The position numbers and the translations under genes were made by a program. The notes below the pieces were generated by a model. The model had not been told where the DNA came from and searched no databases. It was given only the letters and a program-made list of their open reading frames with translations. From Affinundibacterium amnicola (lineage in GTDB: Bacteria > Pseudomonadota > Gammaproteobacteria > Burkholderiales > Burkholderiaceae_D): a stretch of DNA of 64,000 nucleotides. Location: NCBI RefSeq assembly GCF_014284275.1, contig NZ_JACOFU010000002.1, forward strand, positions 186,001 to 250,000, read 5' to 3'. The stretch's first letter is position 1. Each line of letters starts with the position of its first letter. Positions 53,862 to 63,210 of the stretch are shown piece after piece.

Positions 53862-54431
53862 TTATGGAATCGCTCTGGGCGCATAACGGTAACGATAGCC
53901 AGTTAAACTCACACTCAAACCGTCAACACTCACAGTGACATCAATACGAATGCGATCACCACCCAATTCTTCGGTTTCAAATATTTTCGCCGTATAAGTT
54001 TCTAGGCCAACTATGGCTTGCCCTTGAATATCTTTTATCGCATCTGCGGGATTCATTTCAAAGTTGTGATAATCGCCCACATTATCAAATCGAGGCGAAC
54101 CATAGCGTGTTTCACCTGCAGTAGGTGTCAAACCCTGCGCACCACTTGCACATCCAGCTGGACTATTTGCCGTCATCGCATTCGCATCATCAGGATCACA
54201 ATACGTAAATGCCTGCAACTGCACCTCTTCTAAAAGAGATTCTGCTAATGCGAGCGCTTGTTTTTCTCGCAGAGGATCAGTGCTGGCAACACTGGTTAAG
54301 TTCATGATGCGCGTCACGCCAATCACAGCCACACTAACAATTAAAATAAATAAAATCAGCTCGACCAAAGTCACGCCAGCTTGTCTGGAACCAGAGCTTC
54401 GCAAATGGAAAATTCGTAGACTAGTGTACAT
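53862..54431 (-). CDS. mshD: MSHA biogenesis protein MshD (minor pilin)
   Basis: MshD is a minor prepilin with the motif AG|VTLVELILFILIV (Glu5 present). The ATG at 54431 gives 189 residues; it overlaps the end of mshC by 11 bases, and a longer start 11 codons upstream is less likely. The conserved MshD segment LREKQALALAESLLEEVQLQAFTYCDP follows the helix. It belongs to the minor-pilin block. Confidence 0.9.
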   Translation of the reverse strand: MYTSLRIFHLRSSGSRQAGVTLVELILFILIVSVAVIGVTRIMNLTSVASTDPLREKQALALAESLLEEVQLQAFTYCDPDDANAMTANSPAGCASGAQGLTPTAGETRYGSPRFDNVGDYHNFEMNPADAIKDIQGQAIVGLETYTAKIFETEELGGDRIRIDVTVSVDGLSVSLTGYRYRYAPRAIP

Positions 54432-54921
54432 AGCCAGTTTCCGCCTCAACACGAATTGTGCCAACCGCTATCGTTCCATTTTGAAAAAGCGTCAACTCCT
54501 TCGCAGTATTTGGATTAGGTTGTCCAAGTGCGTTAAAAGAGAAAAGAGTTGTGATGCCAAAATTCACATCGGCGGGCACCGCTCGGCGATACCAGATCTG
54601 CTCACCGGGAACCAAGACAGGTGCACCAGCATCGCTCTGGCAATTCACATTCACCTGCACATATGTCAAACAAATGACGCCATCTGCCTGGCTAAGCTGC
54701 ACCCAAACTGGACGACGCTGGGCAATCGCGGTCTTTTGCGCATAGCGAATCATGTTCTGCGTTTGATCAAAAAAACCGCGGGCATCGAAATCAACCCGGT
54801 CAGAAAAACGAGGAAGCGCAATTGCCGACAAAATACCAAACACCACTAATACCAAGATTAACTCAACCATGGTGAAGCCTTGAATCGCACGGCGCTTAGC
54901 AAATGGCATGGGTGTTCGCAT
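54421..54921 (-). CDS. mshC: MSHA biogenesis protein MshC (minor pilin)
   Basis: MshC is a GspH-like minor prepilin of 166 residues. The cleavage motif is QG|FTMVELILVLVVFGILSAIALPRF with Glu5, after a short basic leader (MRTPMPFAKRRAIQ). The globular part (QTAI-type RYAQKTAIAQRRPVWVQLS) is typical of GspH-like minor pilins. It starts the C-D-O-P-Q block, 317 bases downstream of the major pilin gene, so a promoter may lie in that spacer. Confidence 0.9.
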   Translation of the reverse strand: MRTPMPFAKRRAIQGFTMVELILVLVVFGILSAIALPRFSDRVDFDARGFFDQTQNMIRYAQKTAIAQRRPVWVQLSQADGVICLTYVQVNVNCQSDAGAPVLVPGEQIWYRRAVPADVNFGITTLFSFNALGQPNPNTAKELTLFQNGTIAVGTIRVEAETGYVH

Positions 54922-55238
54922 AAGAAGACAATCAATTCAAGCGAATAAAGAAGAGAAAAACAAGAAGAACACATCAAAAAACTTGATTTGTGCTTTTTAA
55001 GTTCAAGCAAATTGCGATAGCGAATTTTTCATTCGCTATCGGCATATTCAAACATCATAAAATTCAAGTAAAAAGTCTAAAAAATCTATCAAGCCCTTAT
55101 ACCATTCATTTAAGCTCAAAAAATCAAAGTGTCATCCCTATGTAAGCAGGTATCCAGTGTCTTTAGGCTTTACGCCACTGAATTCCGGCCTACGCGGGAA
55201 TGACGATACACAGAACCAGACCTAAAACAGCCTAACTA
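54922..55238. repeat. Spacer between mshA and mshC with a dispersed palindromic repeat
   Basis: No gene is seen in these 317 bases. At 55131-55204 a decayed palindromic repeat lies: GTCATCCC...CCAGTG on the left and CACTGAATTCCGGCCTACGC with GGGAATGAC on the right. This is a common dispersed intergenic element in proteobacteria, seen here in a worn copy. It lies directly after the mshA stop in transcription order and may influence mRNA stability of the pilin message. Confidence 0.6.
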
Positions 55239-55697
55239 TTAAGCGCAGTTTACCGCTGTTAAGCCTGTACCGTTATAAGTTGGAGGCGAACCGGCCGCAG
55301 CAGGTACTGTGTAAGTGACCGCGCAGTTAGGATGATTCGCATCTGATGAAACTCGAAATACAGTTGCTGAAGTCACTGTCAACACGAAGTCTGGTGTAGC
55401 TAATCCTGCTGCGACAGGAATTCCAGTTAACGCAGTTGTTGGATATCCATTAACCATCGGCACGGTAGCGCCTTCCATGATCACAGAAGTATTAGCTGCT
55501 AATTGCTGTGTTAATTGAATGGAATGGGCTAAGGCAGCACCTGATTTCAAAGATGCTAAAGCGCCATTCATTTTAGCGATACGCGCTTCCGTTTGAAGTG
55601 CCGCAAATCGAGGTAACGCGTAGGCTGAAAGCAAGGCCAAAATAGTGATCACGACGATCAATTCAATTAAAGTAAAACCAGCTTGTTTCTGTTTCAT
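55239..55697 (-). CDS. mshA: Major MSHA pilin (MshA-type prepilin)
   Basis: This 152-residue prepilin starts at the ATG of 55697 with a very short leader (MKQKQAG|FTLIELIVVI, Glu5 present). The helix ends in LALLSAYALPRFAALQTEAR, and the globular domain carries two cysteines (PNCAVT and VNCA) for the C-terminal disulfide loop. It is the only large pilin gene in the cluster; I see no separate mshB. It lies between mshG and mshC with 174 to 317-base spacers on either side, consistent with its own strong promoter. A start five codons upstream is possible. Confidence 0.9.
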   Translation of the reverse strand: MKQKQAGFTLIELIVVITILALLSAYALPRFAALQTEARIAKMNGALASLKSGAALAHSIQLTQQLAANTSVIMEGATVPMVNGYPTTALTGIPVAAGLATPDFVLTVTSATVFRVSSDANHPNCAVTYTVPAAAGSPPTYNGTGLTAVNCA

Positions 55698-55886
55698 CAC
55701 AATTCCAATCAATTAAGTTACACATTTAAATTTCACAACGAAGCGCATCTATTAGCATTGTAGTTATCTTCACATCTCTTTGCATCTCTTTGCATCGATA
55801 AAGCACTTACTAATTTGCATCATAACAAATATTCAGACGCAAGCCTTGCGATATACCGCAAACCTGCCGAAAAAACACATTAACGA

Positions 55887-57116
55887 CTATTTTTGCAAGG
55901 CGACCCGACCAAGATCCCAAATCGGCAAAAAGATTCCTAGTGCCAGAATCAAGACCATCACACCCAAAGAAACAATCAAAATTGGTTCGATGTTTGCCGA
56001 CAAGTTTTTCAATTCATATTCAACTTCGCCTTCATACATCAAAGCAATTTCATCCATTAACTCGTCTAGAGCACCCGTTTCTTCACCAACAGCGATCATT
56101 TGCAAAACTACAGGTGTGAATACCCCGCTCGCAGAAGCTGTACGCAGAATACTCTCGCCGCGCTCTACTCCCTCTCGCATTTGATCGACATGACTGGCGA
56201 TATAAGTATTATCAACGGTACTAGAAACGACCGTCAGTGCCTGCACAATTGGTACTCCGCTTTTACTAGATAGTGCAAAACTGCGCGCAAAGCGCGCCAG
56301 TGTCGCTTTTAAAACGATGCGTCCAAAAATTGGAAACTGCAAAATCTGCCTATCCCACCAAAAACGCCCGGCAACTGTGCCAATAAAATTTTTAAATGCG
56401 ACAACGGCTGCCAAACTAATGCCAAAAAGAACCACCCAATAATCCACAAAAAACTCTGACATGCCGAGCAAAAAACGAGTCATGATCGGCAATTCTGCAT
56501 TAAAACTGGCGAACACTTTGGCGAAAGCGGGAATCACAAAAATATTCACGATGACGATAGCCACTAGCATCACAATCATCACAAACATCGGATAACGCAG
56601 AGCGGTCTTCACGCGATTTCGCATGTCACGCTCAAATTCCATATGCTCAGATAAGCGTAGAAATATCATATCCAAGCGGCCAGTCATTTCTCCGACGCGC
56701 ACCATGCTGATAAAAAACATGGAAAAAACCTTAGGATGTCGGCGCATCGCTGCAGATAATTCGCGGCCTGCATCTAAAGACTCTCTCAAGTCTTTAATAA
56801 CACTACGAAATGCACGACTGACTGCGGACTCTTGCAATCCAGCCAAGCCACGCATAATCGGAACGCCAGCACGTATCAAGGTGTGCAACTGTCGGCTAAA
56901 TAATTGAACATCTAAGGCTTGAACCTTTTTCTCCCAAAAACGCTGCCACCAATTAAGTTCTTGATTGCCAGAGGTATGCGTGGTTAATTCAATCTGCGTT
57001 GGAGACACGCCTATCCCAAACAATTGTTTGGCAACACCATCGGCATCCGCACTTTCCATCACGCCTTCGACTAATTCGCCACGCGGATTTCTCGCTTTAT
57101 AAGCATAAAATGGCAT
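55887..57116 (-). CDS. mshG: MSHA inner-membrane platform protein MshG (PilC-like)
   Basis: MshG is the polytopic inner-membrane core protein of the pilus machine. The 409-residue product has two T2SSF domains (about 70-190 and 270-395) and three membrane helices (YPMFVMIVMLVAIVIVNIFVI, VVLFGISLAAVVAF and ILIVSLGVMVLILALGIFL). The N-terminus MPFYAYKARNPRGELVEGVMES is typical. It follows mshE by eight bases. Confidence 0.95.
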   Translation of the reverse strand: MPFYAYKARNPRGELVEGVMESADADGVAKQLFGIGVSPTQIELTTHTSGNQELNWWQRFWEKKVQALDVQLFSRQLHTLIRAGVPIMRGLAGLQESAVSRAFRSVIKDLRESLDAGRELSAAMRRHPKVFSMFFISMVRVGEMTGRLDMIFLRLSEHMEFERDMRNRVKTALRYPMFVMIVMLVAIVIVNIFVIPAFAKVFASFNAELPIMTRFLLGMSEFFVDYWVVLFGISLAAVVAFKNFIGTVAGRFWWDRQILQFPIFGRIVLKATLARFARSFALSSKSGVPIVQALTVVSSTVDNTYIASHVDQMREGVERGESILRTASASGVFTPVVLQMIAVGEETGALDELMDEIALMYEGEVEYELKNLSANIEPILIVSLGVMVLILALGIFLPIWDLGRVALQK

Positions 57117-57124
57117 ACCTTGCC

Positions 57125-58831
57125 CTATTCATCAATTTGATTACTGATACGCATCGCTTCACTGACGGTTGTAACGCCATTCAGTACCAAATCAATAGCG
57201 TTCTTACGTAAAGTTTTACCACCCATTTGACGTTTCGCGACCTCGATAAAGTAGGCATTGTCTTCGCTATGTGCTGCATCAACAACCGCTTTCGTCATTT
57301 CAAGCAGTTCGTACACACCCATACGACCACGGTACCCGGTACCATTACAATGGCCGCAACCTCGACCGGCGTGAAACTGTGTTTGATTTATCGTATCTTG
57401 TTGAAGATCGACGCTAATCCATTCCTGTTCGGCTGGCGAAAGTACGTGCGGAGCGCGGCAACTTTCGCAAATAACTCTGACTAGACGTTGCGCTAAAACT
57501 GCCTGCAAAGAACTTCCCATCATATAACGAGGGACACCCATATCCAATAATCGTATCGGCGTACTGATGGCATCATTCGTATGCAAAGTTGATAACACTA
57601 AGTGACCTGTCATTGCCGCACGCATACCAATTTGCGCAGTTTCTTGATCGCGCATTTCACCAAGCAAAAGAATGTCAGGATCTTGTCGTAACGATGCCCG
57701 CAGGACTTTAGCAAAACTCAACTCAATTTTCTCATTCACTTGAACTTGATTAATGCCAGGTAAGCGATACTCGACAGGATCTTCCACGGTAATTAATTTA
57801 CGGTCTTCACGGTTCAATTCTGCTAATGCACCATACAAGGTGGTGGTTTTACCGCTCCCAGTTGGACCTGTCACCAGCACCAGACCATTTGGCCGTTGAA
57901 TAATTGAACGAAACCGCTCCAACATGTCTGCTGGCATACCGATTCTGTCGAGATTTAAAATACCACCACTTTGATTAAGCAAACGCATCACGATCGATTC
58001 GCCATATTGGGTTGGCATCGTCGAGATACGCACGTCAATTTGTTGTTGACGTACTTTAATAATAAATCGACCGTCTTGCGGCAAACGTTTTTCCGAAATA
58101 TCTAATTCTGAAATCAGCTTTAAACGCAGCGCCAAAGCACCTGCAATTCGCATATCTGCCTCTGTTTGCAAATGCAAGGAACCATCAATTCGGAAACGAA
58201 TCTGCAATCGTTTTTCTTGAGGCTCAATATGAATATCTGAAGCGCGTACTTGTGTAGCATCATCAAACACCGATTGCAGCAACTTCACGACGGGGGCATC
58301 TTCAGAGCTGGCGGTTGTTACCAGATTGCCAAAATCCACATTTGCATCACCCAGCTCTTGTTCTAACTCGCGCGCCAGATCAGTAATCGCCTCGGTATGC
58401 CGATACAAATTATCAATAGCCGCTAACAGATCATTTTCATTCACCACGGCCAGATAAATGTTGGCTTTCAGAATTCGGCTAATTTCGTCATAGGCAAATA
58501 AATCCGTAGGATCTACCATCGCGACCAAGTAACCATTGTCACGCAGTTCCAACACAATCGCACGAAAACGTCTGGCCTGAAGCTCAGGAAGTTTTTTCAC
58601 TACATCAGGTTTAATGTTGTAGTGTTTTAAATTGACGAAACTAATGTTCAACTGTTTCGCCATCGCCTCTGAAATCTGATCTTCAGTGACAAAACGATTC
58701 TCTACAAAAAGCCGACCCAATTTACGTCCGGTGCGTTTTTGTTCAGCCAATGCAAATTGCAGCTGCTCTTCTGTCATCAGATTTTGCTGCAACAAAATTT
58801 CACCCAAACGAATTTTCTCTGGCCTTGCCAT
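57125..58831 (-). CDS. mshE: MSHA assembly ATPase MshE with c-di-GMP-binding MshEN domain
   Basis: MshE powers pilus extension. The ATG at 58831 (ribosome binding site AGAGGA) gives 568 residues. The N-terminal MshEN domain has two copies of the c-di-GMP motif: RLGEILLQQ...LQFALAEQ (residues 8-31) and LGRLFVENRFVTEDQISEAMAKQ (38-60). Walker A is GPTGSGKTT at 322-330; the Walker B-type LLGEMRD, the HTNDA segment and a four-cysteine zinc site (CESC...CGHC) follow. It is the first gene of the cluster. c-di-GMP binding would couple pilus assembly to the GGDEF/EAL enzymes elsewhere in the window. Confidence 0.95.
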   Translation of the reverse strand: MARPEKIRLGEILLQQNLMTEEQLQFALAEQKRTGRKLGRLFVENRFVTEDQISEAMAKQLNISFVNLKHYNIKPDVVKKLPELQARRFRAIVLELRDNGYLVAMVDPTDLFAYDEISRILKANIYLAVVNENDLLAAIDNLYRHTEAITDLARELEQELGDANVDFGNLVTTASSEDAPVVKLLQSVFDDATQVRASDIHIEPQEKRLQIRFRIDGSLHLQTEADMRIAGALALRLKLISELDISEKRLPQDGRFIIKVRQQQIDVRISTMPTQYGESIVMRLLNQSGGILNLDRIGMPADMLERFRSIIQRPNGLVLVTGPTGSGKTTTLYGALAELNREDRKLITVEDPVEYRLPGINQVQVNEKIELSFAKVLRASLRQDPDILLLGEMRDQETAQIGMRAAMTGHLVLSTLHTNDAISTPIRLLDMGVPRYMMGSSLQAVLAQRLVRVICESCRAPHVLSPAEQEWISVDLQQDTINQTQFHAGRGCGHCNGTGYRGRMGVYELLEMTKAVVDAAHSEDNAYFIEVAKRQMGGKTLRKNAIDLVLNGVTTVSEAMRISNQIDE

Positions 58832-59070
58832 GCTTTTTCCTCTGTAAGTCTGCTTGCCTAACAATCATCGCTATGCAGAGATGATATTGACATTCATGTT
58901 CCAACGCATCGCGTTAGTCGAATTCATCAATTCAACCCGCGCTGCATGCTCAATCTGTACCTGACACCTTGTACCATGATCTGGGGTGTTGAGATGCGTC
59001 TGTCTGTGCTAGTCTTGCACAATTCGTGGTATCTGCGATATCGTATTCAGTGATTCTATGGGAAAAGCAC

Positions 59071-59991
59071 ATGTTTTCAAAAGTCCATGAGGTAGCAAAA
59101 CAACTCAACCAAGTGATAATCGGTAAAGAACGGCAAATTCAGCAGGCACTAGTCTGTTTATTAGGTGGTGGACACTTACTTATCGAAGACGTTCCCGGCG
59201 TTGGTAAAACAACGCTCGCACATGCGTTAGCAATTTCACTGGGTCTACAGTTCAATCGTTTGCAGTTTACCTCTGATTTATTGCCGACTGATGTCATTGG
59301 AGTCTCTATTTTCGAGCGCGAAAAAAGTCAGTTTGTTTTCCATCCAGGACCTATCTTTACGCAAGTTTTACTCGCCGATGAAATTAATCGCGCGACACCA
59401 AAAACGCAGTCTGCTTTATTGGAGGCAATGGAAGAACAACAAGTTAGCGCGGAAGGCCAAACCCGTCAGCTACCACAACCGTTCTTTGTGATCGCGACAC
59501 AAAATCCAACCCACCAAGTTGGCACTTTTGCCTTACCCGAATCACAATTAGATCGTTTCCTGATGTGCGTTTCATTAGGCTATCCGGATGCTGCTGCAGA
59601 ACGTGCTTTGCTATTGGGCGAAGATCGCCGCACACTGCTCAAGAGTTTAAAAGCCATCATGCATGCAGAAGAATTGCAGGCAACGCAAACCGAAATACGT
59701 CGGATTCATGCGTCAAGTTCTCTGATCGACTATATTCAAAAACTAGCACAAAGTACCCGGGAAGCAGGAATTTTTGCTGAAGGGATGAGTCCGCGTGCAG
59801 CGATTGCGTTACTTCAAGCGTCGAGAGCATGGGCCGCTATCGAAGGTCGCGATCATGTTTTGCCGGAAGATGTTCAAGCAGTATTAATTCCCGTTATCGC
59901 CCATCGCTTGCGTCCACTCAAAGCGGTCAGTAATAAAACTCATGCCAGCGCCGATTTACTCACGCAACTAATGCTAAAGATCGCGGTTTAA
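59071..59991 (+). CDS. MoxR-family AAA+ ATPase
   Basis: MoxR ATPases act as chaperones, often for proteins with a MIDAS or DUF58 domain. This 306-residue protein starts at the ATG of 59071, with GGGAAAA upstream. Walker A is GVGKTT at 43-48 and Walker B is LLADEINRATP. The C-terminal MoxR domain includes EGMSPRAAIALLQASRAWAAIEGRDHVLPEDVQ. A DUF58 gene, a transglutaminase gene and mltB follow on the same strand, the usual arrangement. A 206-base divergent spacer separates it from mshE. Confidence 0.92.
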   Translation: MFSKVHEVAKQLNQVIIGKERQIQQALVCLLGGGHLLIEDVPGVGKTTLAHALAISLGLQFNRLQFTSDLLPTDVIGVSIFEREKSQFVFHPGPIFTQVLLADEINRATPKTQSALLEAMEEQQVSAEGQTRQLPQPFFVIATQNPTHQVGTFALPESQLDRFLMCVSLGYPDAAAERALLLGEDRRTLLKSLKAIMHAEELQATQTEIRRIHASSSLIDYIQKLAQSTREAGIFAEGMSPRAAIALLQASRAWAAIEGRDHVLPEDVQAVLIPVIAHRLRPLKAVSNKTHASADLLTQLMLKIAV

Positions 59992-60161
59992 ATTATGTTT
60001 AGTCAGACTAAAGATGAAGAAAAATGCTCGCTAATACAATCAGGTTGATTGAGCACTTAAATTTGCTAAGAAGTGAGCACATGATCGCGCGCAAAGTCGA
60101 CAACACTTTAGCTGCATTTATAACAGACAACAAACATTTCAACGATTTCAACAATTAGACG

Positions 60162-61154
60162 ATGCGCTTTTTCCAAGACCTCATAACAAAATTCAAGCAT
60201 ATCGTTTTACTGGAAAAAACAGCTGAAACAGGCGAAGTCATTTTAAAACAAAGACGCGTCTTCACATTGCCAAGTAAAGCTGGCTTGATGTTTATCGTTC
60301 TATTGCTCACATTATTTCTCACCTCGACCAACTACAATCTCAACCTTGGCTTTGGCATGACCTATCTACTGGCAGGTTTGGCCGCAGTCAATGCCCTTTT
60401 CACTTTCCGCAATCTTGCTTATCTTCGATTGAATGCTGGGCAAGGTAACCCGATTTTTGTGGGAGACGTCGCTGAATTTCCATTCCAGATCAGCAATCCC
60501 AAAAATCTTGATCGCTACGCTTTACACATCGGCCTAATGCAGAAAGATGCAGTAACACAGGTAATTGACCTCAAGCGCAACGAAACGCAAACCGTCAAAA
60601 TACATATCGTCGGCACCCAACGCGGCTATCTAGCCTGCCCAAGAATCAAGCTGCAAACTTGGTTTCCATTAGGCTTATTACGCGCCTGGAGCACCTGGAT
60701 GCCCGCTAGTAAAATTCTGGTTTATCCAGCGCCAGAAGCATCGCCACCACCACTACCGTTTGGAACGGAAGGACAAGGCAGCGCACTGTCACACCTCGGC
60801 AATGAAGACTTTTCTGGTGTCCGTAGCTATCAATCGGGTGATCCATTAAAACATCTGTCGTGGAAACACATTGCCAGAATCGATCTGGACGCTGGTGGCA
60901 ATCTTATTTCCAAACAGTTTGCAGGCACGAGTGGTGGGACAATTTTCCTAGACTTCTCCACACTGCCACCACAGCTTGATCTGGAGTTACGTCTATCCAG
61001 AATGTGTAGTTGGATACTCGAAGCAGAACGCCAGCAACTTGATTATGCTTTTAAATTAAGGCATATCGTTTTATCCGCATCGCAAGGTGAAGTTCATCGC
61101 GCCGCTTGTTTAGAAGCCCTCGCGACATTTGAGTTGGATAATGCGCATGAATAA
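60162..61154 (+). CDS. DUF58-domain protein (MoxR partner)
   Basis: The 330-residue protein has two membrane helices (residues 42-80) and a DUF58 domain with the signature DFSGVRSYQSGDPLKHLSWKHIAR near residue 225. DUF58 proteins are companions of MoxR ATPases; their biochemical role is unsettled. It overlaps the transglutaminase gene by eight bases. The 170-base spacer after the moxR gene holds only very short open frames and no terminator. Confidence 0.9.
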   Translation: MRFFQDLITKFKHIVLLEKTAETGEVILKQRRVFTLPSKAGLMFIVLLLTLFLTSTNYNLNLGFGMTYLLAGLAAVNALFTFRNLAYLRLNAGQGNPIFVGDVAEFPFQISNPKNLDRYALHIGLMQKDAVTQVIDLKRNETQTVKIHIVGTQRGYLACPRIKLQTWFPLGLLRAWSTWMPASKILVYPAPEASPPPLPFGTEGQGSALSHLGNEDFSGVRSYQSGDPLKHLSWKHIARIDLDAGGNLISKQFAGTSGGTIFLDFSTLPPQLDLELRLSRMCSWILEAERQQLDYAFKLRHIVLSASQGEVHRAACLEALATFELDNAHE

Positions 61155-63180
61155 ATTCATATCAGCCTTATCTGCGACAACATCCGAATTGAGCCGCGAT
61201 AAACGCGATACTTTGCTTTTAGTATTCGCTTGTTTTTTGGTGATACTGAATCATGTCGAAAGTCTTTTTACATGGATTAGCATTAGTTCTATCGGTGTGA
61301 TGTCATGGCGTGCTTGGCTTACTTTACGTGGCAAGCAACTACCATCACGCTGGATTTTATTACCCATCGCAGTGGGTCTGATGGCAGGCATTTTTTGGCA
61401 ATTCCGCAGCTTTTTTGGCCGCGAAACCGGAGTCGCCATGTTGGTCCTACTCTTGTCTTGCAAAATGTTAGAGATGCATGCCAAGCGCGATTTGTTTGTC
61501 ATTTTATTTTTAAGCTTTTTCTTACTACTTACCCGTTTTTTTGAATCACAGAGCATCGCCGCTGCCCTGCAAGTCGCGTTATCAGCATTTGTTTTACTGT
61601 TGGCACAGCTGAGCTTTCAATTCGACAATAAATCTATACGCTTATGGCCCCAAGCAAAGCTAATTGCCAGCATGCTGAGCATTGCGATGCCATTAACAAT
61701 CTTGGCATTTTTCTTGTTTCCTCGTATTCAAGGACCACTATGGGGCCTGCCCAGCGACGCCAACGTCGCCAGAAGTGGCTTATCTGATTCTATGGCGCCT
61801 GGAAACATCAGCAAATTGGCGATGTCCGAAGAACTTGTATTTCGTGTCAAATTTCTTGATAAAACTCCAGAGAAATCCGCCTTCTATTGGCGAGCTTTAG
61901 TATTGACAGATTTCGATGGCCGACGCTGGTCACAAAGCGCGAGCAGAAAAATTCATGAGGAGCGCCAATTAGAAGTAAGTGGTTTAGCTATTCCTCAAGA
62001 AATCACACTTGAGCCAAGTAATTCCCACTATTTATTTGGCATTGATAGTGTTGCGACTCCTCCGGTGCTTAATGGACAGCCCGCATTGATCAACTTTGAA
62101 AATGAGATCCAGCATCGCGAACAAATTAATCAAAGAATCCGCTATCAGCTCAGTTCTTACACAAACTATCGTCTGAACGCAGAAGGCCACCCAATAGAGC
62201 TGCGTTTAAATCTAAGACTGCCCAACAACTTTAATCCGCAAAGTATTCGCTTCGCCCAAGAAATTCAACAACGACATAATGACCCATTGTCACGAATTAA
62301 TGCGGTACTTGAACACTTCCGAACAGAACAGTTTTTTTATACTCTGGAACCGCCACAGCTCGGGCGACATAGTGCTGATGAGTTTTTATTTAATACGCGT
62401 GCTGGCTTTTGCGAACACTATGCTAGTGCATTCGTCATCCTAATGCGCGCCATGGGAATACCAGCACGTGTTGTCACCGGATATCAGGGCGGCACACTCA
62501 ATACACAGGGCAATTTCTACGAAGTGCGTCAATCAGATGCGCATGCGTGGGCTGAAGTCTGGCTAAAAGAAAAAGGTTGGGTTCGGGTTGATCCCACCGC
62601 AGCAGTTGCACCAAACAGAATCTTACAAAATCTACAAGCAACACAAAACAACTCGGGTTTAACTAGCATCGTCACTAATTTCATAAAAGAAAATGCTTGG
62701 AGCCGAGAACTTCGTATGCAGTGGAATGCGCTGAATAATTCATGGAATCAATGGGTATTGAATTACAACCAAACCCAACAATCCAAATTATTAGATCGAC
62801 TCGGGCTGAATCAATTAAATTGGGCAACAACGCTCGCGTGGATTTTCGGCATTGGCCTGATCATCGTTAGCTTATTGGCGATTCCATTACTTCCAAAACC
62901 TGTGAAACGCGCATTACATGAGAAGCTATACATTCGTTTGTGCAGAAAATTAGCCAAGCAAGGTTTAGAAAAAGCGCCACATGAGGGGCCAATCATTTAC
63001 CTTCATCGCTTACAAGTAGCGGTCAAGGATACACAATATCTGCAATTGCAGGAGTTCATACAGCACTATGTCAGCATAAAATATGGTAAAACTTCAGAAT
63101 CAACACAATCAGATAAACAAGAGCAACGACGTTTGATAATCAAGCGCATGCAGCAATTACTTCAAAACATATCAGCGTAG
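61147..63180 (+). CDS. TgpA-like membrane transglutaminase (DUF3488 family)
   Basis: The protein of about 677 residues has an N-terminal block of six or so membrane helices (DUF3488, up to about residue 200). A periplasmic transglutaminase-like core follows with the triad C422 (GFCEHYASAF), H466 (DAHAWAE) and D482 (VRVDPT). One more membrane helix (about 555-580) and a cytoplasmic tail finish it. The ATG at 61147 is spaced eight bases from GGA and overlaps the DUF58 stop; ATG 61141 is also possible. TgpA in Pseudomonas is an essential membrane transglutaminase; the cross-linked substrate here is unknown. Confidence 0.92.
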   Translation: MNKFISALSATTSELSRDKRDTLLLVFACFLVILNHVESLFTWISISSIGVMSWRAWLTLRGKQLPSRWILLPIAVGLMAGIFWQFRSFFGRETGVAMLVLLLSCKMLEMHAKRDLFVILFLSFFLLLTRFFESQSIAAALQVALSAFVLLLAQLSFQFDNKSIRLWPQAKLIASMLSIAMPLTILAFFLFPRIQGPLWGLPSDANVARSGLSDSMAPGNISKLAMSEELVFRVKFLDKTPEKSAFYWRALVLTDFDGRRWSQSASRKIHEERQLEVSGLAIPQEITLEPSNSHYLFGIDSVATPPVLNGQPALINFENEIQHREQINQRIRYQLSSYTNYRLNAEGHPIELRLNLRLPNNFNPQSIRFAQEIQQRHNDPLSRINAVLEHFRTEQFFYTLEPPQLGRHSADEFLFNTRAGFCEHYASAFVILMRAMGIPARVVTGYQGGTLNTQGNFYEVRQSDAHAWAEVWLKEKGWVRVDPTAAVAPNRILQNLQATQNNSGLTSIVTNFIKENAWSRELRMQWNALNNSWNQWVLNYNQTQQSKLLDRLGLNQLNWATTLAWIFGIGLIIVSLLAIPLLPKPVKRALHEKLYIRLCRKLAKQGLEKAPHEGPIIYLHRLQVAVKDTQYLQLQEFIQHYVSIKYGKTSESTQSDKQEQRRLIIKRMQQLLQNISA

Positions 63181-63210
63181 TTAACTTTCGCAATCAGGCA
63201 GAAAAACATC

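Noticed and set aside
59995-60160. Two very short open frames (17 and 25 codons) between moxR and the DUF58 gene
   Set aside because: No ribosome binding site, no conservation can be judged, and length is what chance would give.
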